Positions 15,978-24,708 of a stretch of DNA of 47,196 nucleotides are shown here, piece by piece (positions within the stretch are counted from its first letter, which is position 1; each line of letters opens with the position of its first letter). The notes under the pieces are model-generated. The model made no database searches and had not been told where the DNA came from. It saw only the letters and a list, made by a program, of their open reading frames with translations. The stretch is from assembly GCA_016793195.1 (NCBI GenBank), contig JAEUJA010000201.1, forward strand, positions 1-47,196. Reading direction: 5' to 3'. This DNA comes from Phycisphaerae bacterium (lineage in GTDB: Bacteria; Planctomycetota; Phycisphaerae; Phycisphaerales; UBA1924). The position numbers were made by a program, and so were the translations under genes.

Positions 15978-16952
15978 CGGTAACTCCCCGAGCGGAGCGG
16001 TTTCAAACGCGCTCTCTGCCCTTCGGAGACGGGGGCTTGTTCCTGGAATGCCCGGTAAACTGGGGGAGTTTCGGGGTGAATCGGACAACATCGGGCACAG
16101 CACCCCGCGGTCGATCTCAAATCGCCCCCGCGCAGCGGTGGTGCTCATTGGTTGACGGCTTTTCATCCAAACCTGCGCAATCGGCGCAGGTGAGTGTGCG
16201 CGGCCCGTCGGGATTAGGCGTCAGGGTGAACCGGTCAAGGAGCATCGCTTCCCACGGCGCCTCCCCAGGTCGCTGGAGGTCGGAGCCGTGGGTCCGGGCC
16301 AAGGCTCGTGGTGATTTGGAATCGCCGCCTTGGCATCGAGTCTCAGAGTTTCACGCATCGGCGCCCTCCGCGCGGTCGATGCCGCGCCGCTGAGGTTGTC
16401 TGCTCGGTGGCACGTCGAACCAGGCTTGGCCGCGTCCTGGGGCACCCTGGCCGGCGGACTGGGTGGCTCTCCATGCCGCGCCGACTCCACTTTACCGGGC
16501 GCGATTTGCGCGCCCGGCCTCGAACGCGGCGGCTGTTTCTTTAATCATCGCCTCCACGTCGGCGAGGTCATCGCCGAACCCGCAGCGGATTCGCGGACAG
16601 CTTTGGAAACGGCTCGGACTCGGGGCAAGAACGCGCCGGCCCACTTCTGGCCGCTCTTTTCTTGACACCGCTTCGAAGTCTCCTCGGCCACCGCTCACAT
16701 GCTGTTGCACGGCCGCTCCTCGTCCAAACCGATCTCGTTCACGTAGTTCGTGCCAACCTCGATGTAGTGCAGGACGAGGTCGATGGAGCCGCGGATGTCG
16801 AACCCGCCGAGCATCTCGGGGGCCGTGTTGACACGACGACACTCCTTGATCAGGCGGCGGCACACCCCGAAGCGTCGCAACGAGCGACTCCGCGATGCCC
16901 GAGCCGCTCCTGGAATACTCAAGGCACGCGATCGGAGACCGGCGTCACAGCA
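15978..16952. other. Intergenic region, possibly a decayed gene on the minus strand
   Basis: Almost 1 kb without a full gene. On the minus strand, short stretches in different frames look protein-like: a 48-residue stretch ending GLDEERPCNSM (stop near 16695), one containing GFGDDLADVEAMIKETAAAFEAG (near 16500-16600) and a 61-residue frame at 16117-16302. Base composition is less GC-biased than in the neighbours. This could be a frameshifted remnant or chance. I recognise no family. Confidence 0.35.
16117..16302 (-). CDS. Possible small hypothetical protein or remnant (61 aa)
   Basis: An ATG-to-stop frame that reads as plausible protein (LDRFTLTPNPDGPRTLTCADC and a C-terminal HHRC). It therefore has a possible CxxC...HxxC metal site, but there is no clear Shine-Dalgarno and no family match I can name. 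It sits inside a spacer with other broken-looking frames, so it may be the 3' end of a decayed gene. Confidence 0.22.
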   Translation of the reverse strand: MARTHGSDLQRPGEAPWEAMLLDRFTLTPNPDGPRTLTCADCAGLDEKPSTNEHHRCAGAI

Positions 16953-19421
16953 TCAGCACCCCGCGTCGAAGGCCGACGCGAACTCATCGTAGTCATTGCC
17001 GTTGACGAACCCGTCCCCGTTGAAGTCCGCCGCCATGTCCGCCACATCGAACGCCGACGCGAACTCGTCGTAATCGTTCCCGTTGACGAAGCCGTCCCCG
17101 TTGAAGTCCGCGGGGCACCCGCCGCACGACGGCGGCGTAACTCCCGCGACCATTCCAGGCGAGGCGATGTCGAACCCGTTGAAGATCGGCGTCGTCAAGT
17201 TGAGGAACGCGCCATCGATGCCCTGCAGGCTCCCGGCCCAATTGGTGCCGAGGTCGTTGGCGCTCGCCGAGTAGAAGCCCGGCTTGAGAGAGATGCTCCA
17301 CGCGGTGCCCAGGCCGGGCGGCGCCGTCGCGGCGTCGGCGGGCCAGTTCACGCCGTCGTCGTCGAAACTGACGACGTCAACAACGGTGCCGTCGCCCTTG
17401 CGCAGGGTGAGGATTTCGTTGCCGGGGTTCGGACTGTTGGCGAGGTTGCCGATGTTGGGGATCACTTCTTGATCTGACCATCCCGTGACCGCGACCACGT
17501 TGCAGATGTCGCCCCAGGCGGCCCGGAAGTCCGATTCCGCGACCGACGACGACGCGGCGGTCCCGCGCGGCAGCAGCACGATCGTTCCGTTGGCCTTCAA
17601 GGTCGTCCCGTTCGGAACCACGCCGGTCCGGCCGTCCTCGTCGCGAAGGTACCAGCCGGTAAGGTTCAGCGTGGTGCTTCCGGCGTTGAAGACTTCGATC
17701 CATTCGTTGCGGGTGCCGTCGCCGCTGTTGCTGTTGGGGTTGTACATGATCTCGCTGATGACGGCTTCGCCCGTCGGGGTTTGGTGGGCCGAAGTCCAGA
17801 CCAGGCCTGGGGAGCCCGTCGAGCCGGTCGCGCGTGCATCGGTGTAGAACCCGGACTGAAGGCTGTCATACGCGCCGTCGATCTTGGTCATCGACCGTCG
17901 CCAGCTTGCGCCGGAGTCGTTGGCGGACTTGTTCAGAGTCGACGGGAGCAGGGTGAGGCTTGACACGCCGTCGTCCTGCGGCCAGATGCTGCCCGTCGTG
18001 AACTCGAGGTTTTCGTAGTTGACGACGTCCACCGGCTCTCCGCTGGAATCGACGACCGCGAGGACCTCTTCGATCGACGTGGCCTGCTGGGCGCGATCCT
18101 GCCAGGGGCTAACGCCCAGCACTCGCACGTTGGCGGGAATCTGCCAGGCGGCCCTGAACTGGGCGACGTTGTCGACCGGCACGCCGGGGCCGGTGGCACC
18201 CATGACGATCACGACCTCGCCGGGTTGCAGGATCGTCGACGATGGGATCGCGCCGGTCGCGGGGTCGCCCTCGATGTCCCTGAGCTTCCAGCCGGAGATG
18301 TCGACGGGCGTCGCGCCGGCGTTGTAGAGTTCAACAAACTCCTTGCCGTCGTCCTCGCCCGCGGGGTTGTACAGGATTTCGGTGATGACGATGTTGGGCT
18401 TGTTCTCGAAGGAGTCGAGGATGCCGTTGGCATTGGTGTCCTTGGCGCCGCCCACGCCGCCCGACCCTCCGGCGCTGTTGATCTCGCACCAGTCCAGCAG
18501 GGCGTTGGCGTTGCGGTCCTTCTTCCAGTCCAGCGCGATCTCGGTGAGGTCGCCCACGGCGTTGACGTTGCAGTCGCCCTCGCACGAGTCGGGCTTGTTG
18601 TTGTAGGGGTAGGCGTCGGCGCTGGTCCCATTCACGATATCGACGCAGTCGTTGATGCCATTGGAATTGCAGTCGATGAAGACGAGCGTGGCGAGCTGGC
18701 CGGGCGTTCCGTAGGAGACCAGCCCGGGAAACGCGGGGAGCGCGGTGTTGGCCAGGCGTGAGCCAAGGCCGTCGCCGGGGCCCGAGAGACGCCACGCCGC
18801 GCCGTTGTTGTTCTGGGTGAAATTGCCGGTGAAATCGCGGAGGAGCTGGATCGAGCCGCTGTCGTTGTCGTCGGGCCAGTGCGTCACGACACCCTCGTCG
18901 TCGTCATAGCTCGCCTGGTCGATGATCGTCCCTTGGCTGTCGATCAGACGCAGCAGCTCGTTGGTCGCGCTGGGCGAGTTCGACAGGCCGTCCAGCGTGC
19001 CGCCCACCGGGTTGGCGTCCCCCGGATAGTTCCAGAACGATTCCACCCAGATCACCTGAATCCCCGGTCCCCACGCCGCGTCCACCGACGCCTGCGTGTT
19101 GACATAGGTCGACATACGGGCCGTGCCGTTCCCGCTCACCCCGCCCCGACGGGGCACGATGATCGCAAGCGAGTGCGCCCCCAGCGTCGTGCCCGGCGCG
19201 AACTCATCGGTCTGGCCGTCGTCGTCCTCGAGCGACCACGCGGACAGGTCGATGGCCACCCCCGACGGATTGTAAATCTCCACCCACTCCTGCCCCTGGT
19301 CCACCCCGTGAGGGTTGTACATGATCTCCGTGATCACCACGGGGCCAAACTCCTGCGCCTGCACAGAGCACGCAAGCCCCGCGGCGGCGACGATCGATGC
19401 GATACTCGGACGCATTCTCAT
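16953..19421 (-). CDS. Secreted lamin-tail-domain protein with duplicated C-terminal dockerin-type EF-hands
   Basis: 822 residues; ATG at 19421 with AGGAGAG upstream. A signal peptide covers about 1-23. Three lamin-tail (LTD) modules start with VITEIMYNPHG, VITEILYNPAG and VISEIMYNPNS, each followed by EW.E.YN/FN and a GW.LRD-type strand. Between modules 1 and 2 lies a calcium-loop-like linker (DCNSNGINDCVD, DTNANGILDSFE). The protein ends with two identical 22-residue dockerin-type EF-hands (DFNGDGFVNGNDYDEF), the last followed by a GC terminus typical of planctomycete GC-type dockerins. LTDs in bacteria are thought to bind DNA, nucleases or polymers; the ligand here is unknown. Calcium-dependent surface anchoring is inferred. 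Confidence 0.88.
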   Translation of the reverse strand: MRMRPSIASIVAAAGLACSVQAQEFGPVVITEIMYNPHGVDQGQEWVEIYNPSGVAIDLSAWSLEDDDGQTDEFAPGTTLGAHSLAIIVPRRGGVSGNGTARMSTYVNTQASVDAAWGPGIQVIWVESFWNYPGDANPVGGTLDGLSNSPSATNELLRLIDSQGTIIDQASYDDDEGVVTHWPDDNDSGSIQLLRDFTGNFTQNNNGAAWRLSGPGDGLGSRLANTALPAFPGLVSYGTPGQLATLVFIDCNSNGINDCVDIVNGTSADAYPYNNKPDSCEGDCNVNAVGDLTEIALDWKKDRNANALLDWCEINSAGGSGGVGGAKDTNANGILDSFENKPNIVITEILYNPAGEDDGKEFVELYNAGATPVDISGWKLRDIEGDPATGAIPSSTILQPGEVVIVMGATGPGVPVDNVAQFRAAWQIPANVRVLGVSPWQDRAQQATSIEEVLAVVDSSGEPVDVVNYENLEFTTGSIWPQDDGVSSLTLLPSTLNKSANDSGASWRRSMTKIDGAYDSLQSGFYTDARATGSTGSPGLVWTSAHQTPTGEAVISEIMYNPNSNSGDGTRNEWIEVFNAGSTTLNLTGWYLRDEDGRTGVVPNGTTLKANGTIVLLPRGTAASSSVAESDFRAAWGDICNVVAVTGWSDQEVIPNIGNLANSPNPGNEILTLRKGDGTVVDVVSFDDDGVNWPADAATAPPGLGTAWSISLKPGFYSASANDLGTNWAGSLQGIDGAFLNLTTPIFNGFDIASPGMVAGVTPPSCGGCPADFNGDGFVNGNDYDEFASAFDVADMAADFNGDGFVNGNDYDEFASAFDAGC

Positions 19422-19468
19422 GGACTCTCTCCTGCGCCGCGTCACGCGGCCTGGATTGGACACTCCGG

Positions 19469-20143
19469 TCAGGGCTTCGCCCCGACCAGCCTGGGATTCA
19501 TTCTCGCCGCAAACTCGCGCAGCACCGCGATCTCTCGCGCCGACAGTTGCACACTCACGACGCCCGCTTTCAACGACGCGGCCTTCGAGCTCGCCAACTC
19601 GATCAGGTCCTTGGTCGAGACACGAAACTCCAGCGACTCGCCCCGACCACCCCTGCCCTTGGCGGGCTCGTAGCCCGACGATCCGTCCGACGCCCCGCGT
19701 GCCGCCAGCACCTTCCCGTTCACGTTCAACTCTGCCACCGGCGAAGAGGGCGCCAGCGCCCCGGGAGGCGACGACTCGATCAAGAGGTCCACCCGCACCG
19801 ACAGCTCCCCGCGATCCTCTCGCCGGCGCTCGCCCGTGAACTCAGAGCGCACCCGCATCGTCGCTGTTGACAGCCGATACCCCGCCGGCGCACTGGCCGA
19901 GAGCGCCGCGAGCTCCGCGCACATCTGCGTGCGGTTCTTCCCCGCGTCGTAGGTCACGGTGATCGCCTCGGGCAGCGGGCCGGACGAGTCCGGGTACGCC
20001 AGTTCCGCCGCGGCCCTCTGCTTGGCGCTCGGCGCGCTCGTCCGCGACCCCGGCCACGCGTACGCCGCGACGCCGACACCCAGCGCCAACGCGCCGACAG
20101 CCAAGCCTGCCCAGACCCGAGGTCTTCCGATTCGTTCGAGCAT
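19469..20143 (-). CDS. Hypothetical membrane-anchored protein
   Basis: 224 residues from the ATG at 20143 (MLERIGRPRVW); an in-frame ATG at 20167 would add eight residues. There is one N-terminal transmembrane helix (VWAGLAVGALALGVGVAAYAW). The rest is outside the membrane, with VTYDAGKNRTQMCAELAAL and a mixed strand/helix pattern with conserved-looking ELSVRVDLLIE. I do not recognise the family. It lies 63 bp downstream of the pseudopilin gene on the same strand and 47 bp upstream of the lamin-tail gene, so it may belong to a surface-protein operon. Confidence 0.65.
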   Translation of the reverse strand: MLERIGRPRVWAGLAVGALALGVGVAAYAWPGSRTSAPSAKQRAAAELAYPDSSGPLPEAITVTYDAGKNRTQMCAELAALSASAPAGYRLSTATMRVRSEFTGERRREDRGELSVRVDLLIESSPPGALAPSSPVAELNVNGKVLAARGASDGSSGYEPAKGRGGRGESLEFRVSTKDLIELASSKAASLKAGVVSVQLSAREIAVLREFAARMNPRLVGAKP

Positions 20144-20182
20144 GGACACCGCCTGACCTCCCGCCATCGCGCCGCCGCCGAC

Positions 20183-20224
20183 GCACGCCGCACGCCGCTC
20201 GCCGCTCGCCGCTCGCCGCTCGCC
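20183..20224. repeat. Six tandem heptamers (GCACGCC x2, GCTCGCC x4)
   Basis: Exact 7-base periodicity over 42 bases in the spacer between the pseudopilin stop and the next gene. The first two units differ from the others at one base. A slippage-prone microsatellite; on the coding strand it reads GGCGAGC. Confidence 0.8.
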
Positions 20225-20230
20225 CCCGAT

Positions 20231-21166
20231 TTACCTCGGGTGCCAGTCACGATCCGTCGCCTTGTTGGCCCAACGCGTCATATCGCCCATCTGCTCCAGC
20301 GAGAGCCTCTCGGCGTGGGTGTCGAAGCTCACCGCGACCGTCTTGCCGTCGTGCCGAAAGTCCAGATGCCCGTACGTCGTCGTCGGCAAGTCCGCGTCAA
20401 AGCGGCTCGGCGCGTTCCACTTCACGAACGCCGGCACCGAGTTCGACGTCGGTGTCGCTCGCCACGGCCCGTCGAGCCGGTGGTACCCCGGCACCTTCTG
20501 CCCGCCCGAGTCCCGCAGCACGCCCCGGCTCGACGCGAACACCATCAGCCGGCTGGGAAAGATCACCTGATCGAGCCGCGTGACATAGAACGCGCCCCAG
20601 CGCGCCAGCGACGGCGCGTAATACGCGCCCCGGTGCGCATCACCCCCGACGTAGGTCGAATTCAGCCCGAAGCTCGGGTGACGCGCCATCACGCGATGGA
20701 ACGCCCGCCCGTCCTTCTTGCCGTCGCTCGCCGACTGCGCCGTGGCGAGCAGCGCCTTGTCCACGATTACCGACGGGTACGCGTAGTTCATATACGGCAT
20801 CAGCCGCCACGGATACGGCCGGATCACCGACCCCGTCAGACGAGATTCCTCGCTGGCGTTGTTGGGGTTGTCGTACACCATGAACTTGCGCCGATCCGCC
20901 CTCGCCCACGAGCCGCGCAGATACCCCGGCAGAAGCGCGCTCTTGTTGTCCTGCGCGTACAGCGTGTACGCCGTCCCCAGTTGCTTGACGCCCACCAGTT
21001 CCTTGGCCGCCTGCGCCGTCCGACGCGCCGACGCCAGCGTGGGCAGCAGGATCCCCATCAGGAGCGCGATCACCGCGATCACCACCAGCAGCTCGATGAG
21101 CGTGAAGCCGCGACGCCCGCACGCCGCGAAGTGTTGACATGAAATGTGCCGGTTCGAGTTCCTCAC
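20231..21166 (-). CDS. Type II pseudopilin-like protein (prepilin-type N-terminal domain)
   Basis: 311 residues. Start GTG at 21166 with GGAGGT five bases upstream. The N-terminus has the prepilin peptidase site and hydrophobic helix GRRGFTLIELLVVIAVIALL, cut after the glycine. The C-terminal part (YGHLDFRHDGKTVAVSFDTHAE) matches the H-X9-DG type region of the large planctomycete pseudopilin families. The product is probably an inner-membrane-assembled pseudopilin or a protein sorted through that pathway. It begins 36 bp after the KamA-like gene on the same strand and could be co-transcribed with it, or that proximity may be incidental. Confidence 0.9.
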   Translation of the reverse strand: MRNSNRHISCQHFAACGRRGFTLIELLVVIAVIALLMGILLPTLASARRTAQAAKELVGVKQLGTAYTLYAQDNKSALLPGYLRGSWARADRRKFMVYDNPNNASEESRLTGSVIRPYPWRLMPYMNYAYPSVIVDKALLATAQSASDGKKDGRAFHRVMARHPSFGLNSTYVGGDAHRGAYYAPSLARWGAFYVTRLDQVIFPSRLMVFASSRGVLRDSGGQKVPGYHRLDGPWRATPTSNSVPAFVKWNAPSRFDADLPTTTYGHLDFRHDGKTVAVSFDTHAERLSLEQMGDMTRWANKATDRDWHPR

Positions 21167-21202
21167 GCGACACCTCCGCTTCTTGACGCGCCCCTGCGCC
21201 GT

Positions 21203-22384
21203 TCACCTCGCCGACTGCCCGAACTCCACATGCGTCGGAACAAACGACCCCGCCACCGGCTCCAGGTGATCCAGCCAGTACGCCTCGTCGTTCCGCTTGC
21301 ACACGAACACCTTGCCCTGGTTCTCCGCGTACTTGCTCCGGTGATACCGCAGGTACATCCGCTCGTCGTCGACCCCCAGAACCTCAACCTTGCCCGACGC
21401 GTGCGACATCGCAAACCGAGCCCGACCCGCCAGCCCCGACTCCCGAACCACCGCGTCCGAAAAAATCTCCCACGCCCGCACCAGCGGCATCTCGAACGGC
21501 TCGTTGCCCGCCGTCGGCCGCCCCTGGAACATGTAGTACTGCGGGCACCCGATGTACGACAGCTCCCGGAACAACTCCGCCAGCACGTCCGGGTCGTCGT
21601 TGATCCCCCGGATCATCGGGCACTGATTCACGCAGATCACCCCGCACTCCAGCAGCGCTGCGATCCCCGCCCGCGCCTCGGGCGTGAGTTCCCGCGGATG
21701 GTCGAAGTGGCACATGAGATAGAGCCGCTTCTCCGCCGTCGAGTAGCGCCGGAACGTCGCGCGGAGTTCCGCGTCCTCCAGCACCCGGTACGGATTGAAC
21801 GCCGGCATCTTCGAGCCGATGCGGATGATCTTCACATGGTCGATCTCGCGCAGGGCTCCGATGATCTCCGACAGCCGCTTGGTTCCCATGATGAGCGGGT
21901 CGCCCCCCGTCAGGAGCACGTTCGACACCTCGGGGTGCTCACGCAGGTAGGCCAGCCCCGCCGACACGTCCTTGCTCACCTCTTCGTTGTCGTTCATGAA
22001 CAGACGCTTGCGGAAGCAATAGCGGCAGTACGCCCCGCACACCTCGTTGCACAGCAGCAGCACCGTGTCGGTGTACTTGTGCTGCACCCCCGACTCGACC
22101 GTGTTGGCGGCCTCGTTGCTCGCGTCCAACTTGCCCCAGTCGTTCAGCTCTTCCTGGCGCGGGATGATCAGCTGCCGGATTGGGTCCTTCGGGTCCGACC
22201 AGTCGATCAGCCGAAGGTAATAGTCGTTGGCGCGGAACACATACCGCTCGGAGACCTTCTTCATCAGCTCGCGATCTTCCGCGGAGATGTTGGGAAGCTG
22301 GTCCAGCGAGTTGAGGTACTTCACGCGCCGGGGTGCGGCGTCCGCCGGGGGAACCACGATCACAGGAAGGCTCTGGGAAACCAT
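21203..22384 (-). CDS. KamA-family radical SAM aminomutase with altered substrate-binding residues
   Basis: 393 residues; ATG at 22384 with GAGGTG six bases upstream. The radical SAM cluster motif is CGAYCRYC (C116, C120, C123), preceded by the family's YTDTVLLL and followed by RKR. LLTGGDPL and MIRGINDD are further KamA-family blocks. The PLP lysine of lysine 2,3-aminomutase aligns with K332 in SHASGK. The two aspartates that hold the lysine side chain in the Clostridium enzyme (D293 and D330) align by eye with R289 (in FQGRPTAG) and A325. The enzyme is therefore probably a 2,3-aminomutase for a different, perhaps acidic, amino acid. It lies 81 bp downstream of an ATP-grasp gene. Confidence 0.85.
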   Translation of the reverse strand: MVSQSLPVIVVPPADAAPRRVKYLNSLDQLPNISAEDRELMKKVSERYVFRANDYYLRLIDWSDPKDPIRQLIIPRQEELNDWGKLDASNEAANTVESGVQHKYTDTVLLLCNEVCGAYCRYCFRKRLFMNDNEEVSKDVSAGLAYLREHPEVSNVLLTGGDPLIMGTKRLSEIIGALREIDHVKIIRIGSKMPAFNPYRVLEDAELRATFRRYSTAEKRLYLMCHFDHPRELTPEARAGIAALLECGVICVNQCPMIRGINDDPDVLAELFRELSYIGCPQYYMFQGRPTAGNEPFEMPLVRAWEIFSDAVVRESGLAGRARFAMSHASGKVEVLGVDDERMYLRYHRSKYAENQGKVFVCKRNDEAYWLDHLEPVAGSFVPTHVEFGQSAR

Positions 22385-22465
22385 CTCATTCACCTCGCAA
22401 CAAACCAGCCGACACCGCCGAATCCCCGCACGCGGGCACCACCAACGCTCAAACAACCGCCACGC

Positions 22466-23488
22466 TCAACCGACCGTGACCCCGGCGCCACGCGGCGCTG
22501 GCACGTTGAAATACCGCCGGTGAGCCGAATCCACGATCTCGCCCGCCAGCTCACTGAAGCTCAGACCTTCCTGACGCGCCGCCATCACATACGCGCCGCC
22601 CCAGCCCAGCGACGCCATCGAGTTGATCTCCAGCACGAACGCACGACCCTGGGCGTCCACACGGATGTCCACCCGCGCGTAGTCGCGGCAGTGGCACGCC
22701 CGGAACGTCCCCAGAGATATCTCACGCAGACGCGCCGCCAGTTCGTCGTCCACCGGTGCCGGGCACACACGCTGAGGCTCCTCCTCGCTCTTGTGAACCT
22801 TGTCCGCGTGCGTCATCATCGCCATGTGACGCCCACCGAACGAGATCTCAACCAGCGGCAGGCACCGCGAGGGATTCCCCAGCATCCCCACCGCGATCTC
22901 TCGACCCTCGATGTACTCCTCCACCAACGCTTCCTGTTGATACCCCTCGACCACCGCCACCACCGCTTCATCAAGCTCCGCCTGCGTCCGCACCAGGCGC
23001 AGACCAAAGCTCGATGACTCGTGCCGCGGCTTCACCACCAGCGGGAACTTCAACCTCGAGACGTCGCCGCCCGGACCGCCCAGCACCGCGAACGCGGGCG
23101 TCGGAATCCCGGCGTCGATCATCAGGATCTTCGTAATCACCTTGTCCAACGCCAGCGTGTGGCCGAGCGGGCTCGACCCCGTGTACGGGATCCCCGCCAT
23201 CTCCAGCATCGCCGGCACATGCGTGTACCGGCAGTCGCCCTGCACGCCGTACGACATGTTGAACACCAGGCCGCCCGGCCGTCCCGTCGTGGCGTCGGGT
23301 GGCATGAATTCCTTCAACGCCGCCAGCATGGTCATGTCGCCCTCGAAACACGCGACCTCGTGCCCGACCTCGCGCAGCGCGTCGATCACCCGCTGCACCG
23401 ACTGCTTCCCGTACACCTCGGGGCTCGCACGCCCGAACGCGCCGATGATCCCCGCGTTGTCCCTGTTCCGCACCACCGCGATACGCAT
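22466..23488 (-). CDS. D-Ala-D-Ala-ligase-like ATP-grasp enzyme
   Basis: 340 residues; ATG at 23488 with AAGGAG upstream. The fold is visible: FNMSYGVQGDCRYTHVPAML and GIPYTGSSPLGHTLALDK in the N-terminal domain, the ATP-binding strand FPLVVKPRHESSSFG, VEEYIEGREIAVG, and the metal-binding end DYARVDIRVDAQGRAFVLEINS. It resembles D-alanine--D-alanine ligase but lies in a non-peptidoglycan context, beside an aminomutase and a 7TM protein. ATP-grasp ligases join a carboxylate to an amine through an acyl-phosphate. I infer that it ligates an amino acid, possibly the aminomutase product. The true substrates are unknown. Confidence 0.85.
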   Translation of the reverse strand: MRIAVVRNRDNAGIIGAFGRASPEVYGKQSVQRVIDALREVGHEVACFEGDMTMLAALKEFMPPDATTGRPGGLVFNMSYGVQGDCRYTHVPAMLEMAGIPYTGSSPLGHTLALDKVITKILMIDAGIPTPAFAVLGGPGGDVSRLKFPLVVKPRHESSSFGLRLVRTQAELDEAVVAVVEGYQQEALVEEYIEGREIAVGMLGNPSRCLPLVEISFGGRHMAMMTHADKVHKSEEEPQRVCPAPVDDELAARLREISLGTFRACHCRDYARVDIRVDAQGRAFVLEINSMASLGWGGAYVMAARQEGLSFSELAGEIVDSAHRRYFNVPAPRGAGVTVG

Positions 23489-23686
23489 TGCCGAACTCCT
23501 TCGCTCATCCGACGCTGCCCATGCGCCGTCGACCGCGCCGTCCTGTCACGATCTCCCCGCCCAAGCGACTCCCAAAGCCAGTACCCCCCGCCCCGACCAC
23601 GCCCCCCCCGGAGCGCAATCACCCACGCCGACACCCTCGCAGGAGCCGCGCCTTCAAGCCCAGATACATCAAAAGTGCTGTTTGAT

Positions 23687-24577
23687 CTACAACGACGCCG
23701 CCGGAGCCGAAGCATCGCCCGCGCCTGCCGCCCTCCGCCGCTTCTTGCGGACGGGCACCGGATTCCAGCGCTCGAGCAGCCGCCATTTCATGTGCCGCGC
23801 CGACAGGATCACGCACGCCACGACCGCCAGGAGAAGCTCCGGGAACCGCACCAGCGCGACCTGAAGTTGTTCGATCGACGAGATCGCCGTGATAGCCAAC
23901 GCCGCGCCCGCCGTTGCCACCGCCCGCCACACCGCCGATCGAGCGCCCTCCCGCCGCAGTGTCACCGCGAACGCATCCCCGCTGAGCGCCAGCACCACCA
24001 CCGGAAAATACGCCACCCGCTCCACGCCGGGAACACCCATCGCGATCCCCACCAGCATCGCCGCCACGATCATCCCCGCCACCGCCGAAAGCAACGCCGC
24101 CGATCGGGCGAAATACGCCAGCCGAAGACGCTTGATGAGCGGGCGCAGCACCGTCACCGCCCCAAGAACCAACGCAAAGAACACAATCCCCACCAGCGCG
24201 CCCGTCACCTGAAACGCCACCGCCAGCAGCACCGATCGGAACGGACCTAGAACCCGCAGGCCCAGCGTCAGCCGGAACATCACCACCACCAGCGCGCCCA
24301 GAGGCACAACCAGCAGGTGCAAGGTCCGAGAGCGAAGCTCGGGAGACAACCGCCCGAACGACAGCCACTCCGACAGCGCCGCCGATCCCGCAAGCCCCGA
24401 TAACTTGTACGCCATCAGGGCCATCGGCACCAGAAGCAGTACCGCCACCACAACGCGCCGACGACGACGCCTCGCTGCCGCACGCGCCTGCGCCGCGGGC
24501 GAGTCCACGCGATCACCCGTCCGCGGCCGTCCCGCCGCAGGGTCGATGTGGTCGGGTGTCGTTCCGTTGGACTTCAT
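23687..24577 (-). CDS. Seven-transmembrane protein resembling the 7TM domain of inactive-transglutaminase fusions
   Basis: 296 residues; ATG at 24577. A basic cytoplasmic N-terminus (RRRRRR near residue 36) is followed by about seven hydrophobic helices and ends with RKKRRR. The blocks TLGLRVLGPFRSVLLAVAFQ, TGALVGIVFFALVL, VLRPLIKRLRL, YFPVVVLALSGDAFAV and FPELLLAVVACVI match my recollection of the 7TM domain usually fused to an inactive transglutaminase (UUP1-type membrane proteins), which occurs with ATP-grasp ligases. No transglutaminase-like domain is present here. The gene lies 198 bp upstream of the ATP-grasp gene. Transport, export or sensing of the ligated product is possible but unproven. 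Confidence 0.72.
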   Translation of the reverse strand: MKSNGTTPDHIDPAAGRPRTGDRVDSPAAQARAAARRRRRRVVVAVLLLVPMALMAYKLSGLAGSAALSEWLSFGRLSPELRSRTLHLLVVPLGALVVVMFRLTLGLRVLGPFRSVLLAVAFQVTGALVGIVFFALVLGAVTVLRPLIKRLRLAYFARSAALLSAVAGMIVAAMLVGIAMGVPGVERVAYFPVVVLALSGDAFAVTLRREGARSAVWRAVATAGAALAITAISSIEQLQVALVRFPELLLAVVACVILSARHMKWRLLERWNPVPVRKKRRRAAGAGDASAPAASL

Positions 24578-24708
24578 GCCGCGGCTTCAATCCTCGTGAA
24601 CAAGAGCCGCGACAACCGCCGCGGATACATCAACCACGCCCGGGCGCGCACTCGACAACTGCAACCCCCGCGCACACGTCCCCATGCGACGGTCGATCGG
24701 ACCACCCC

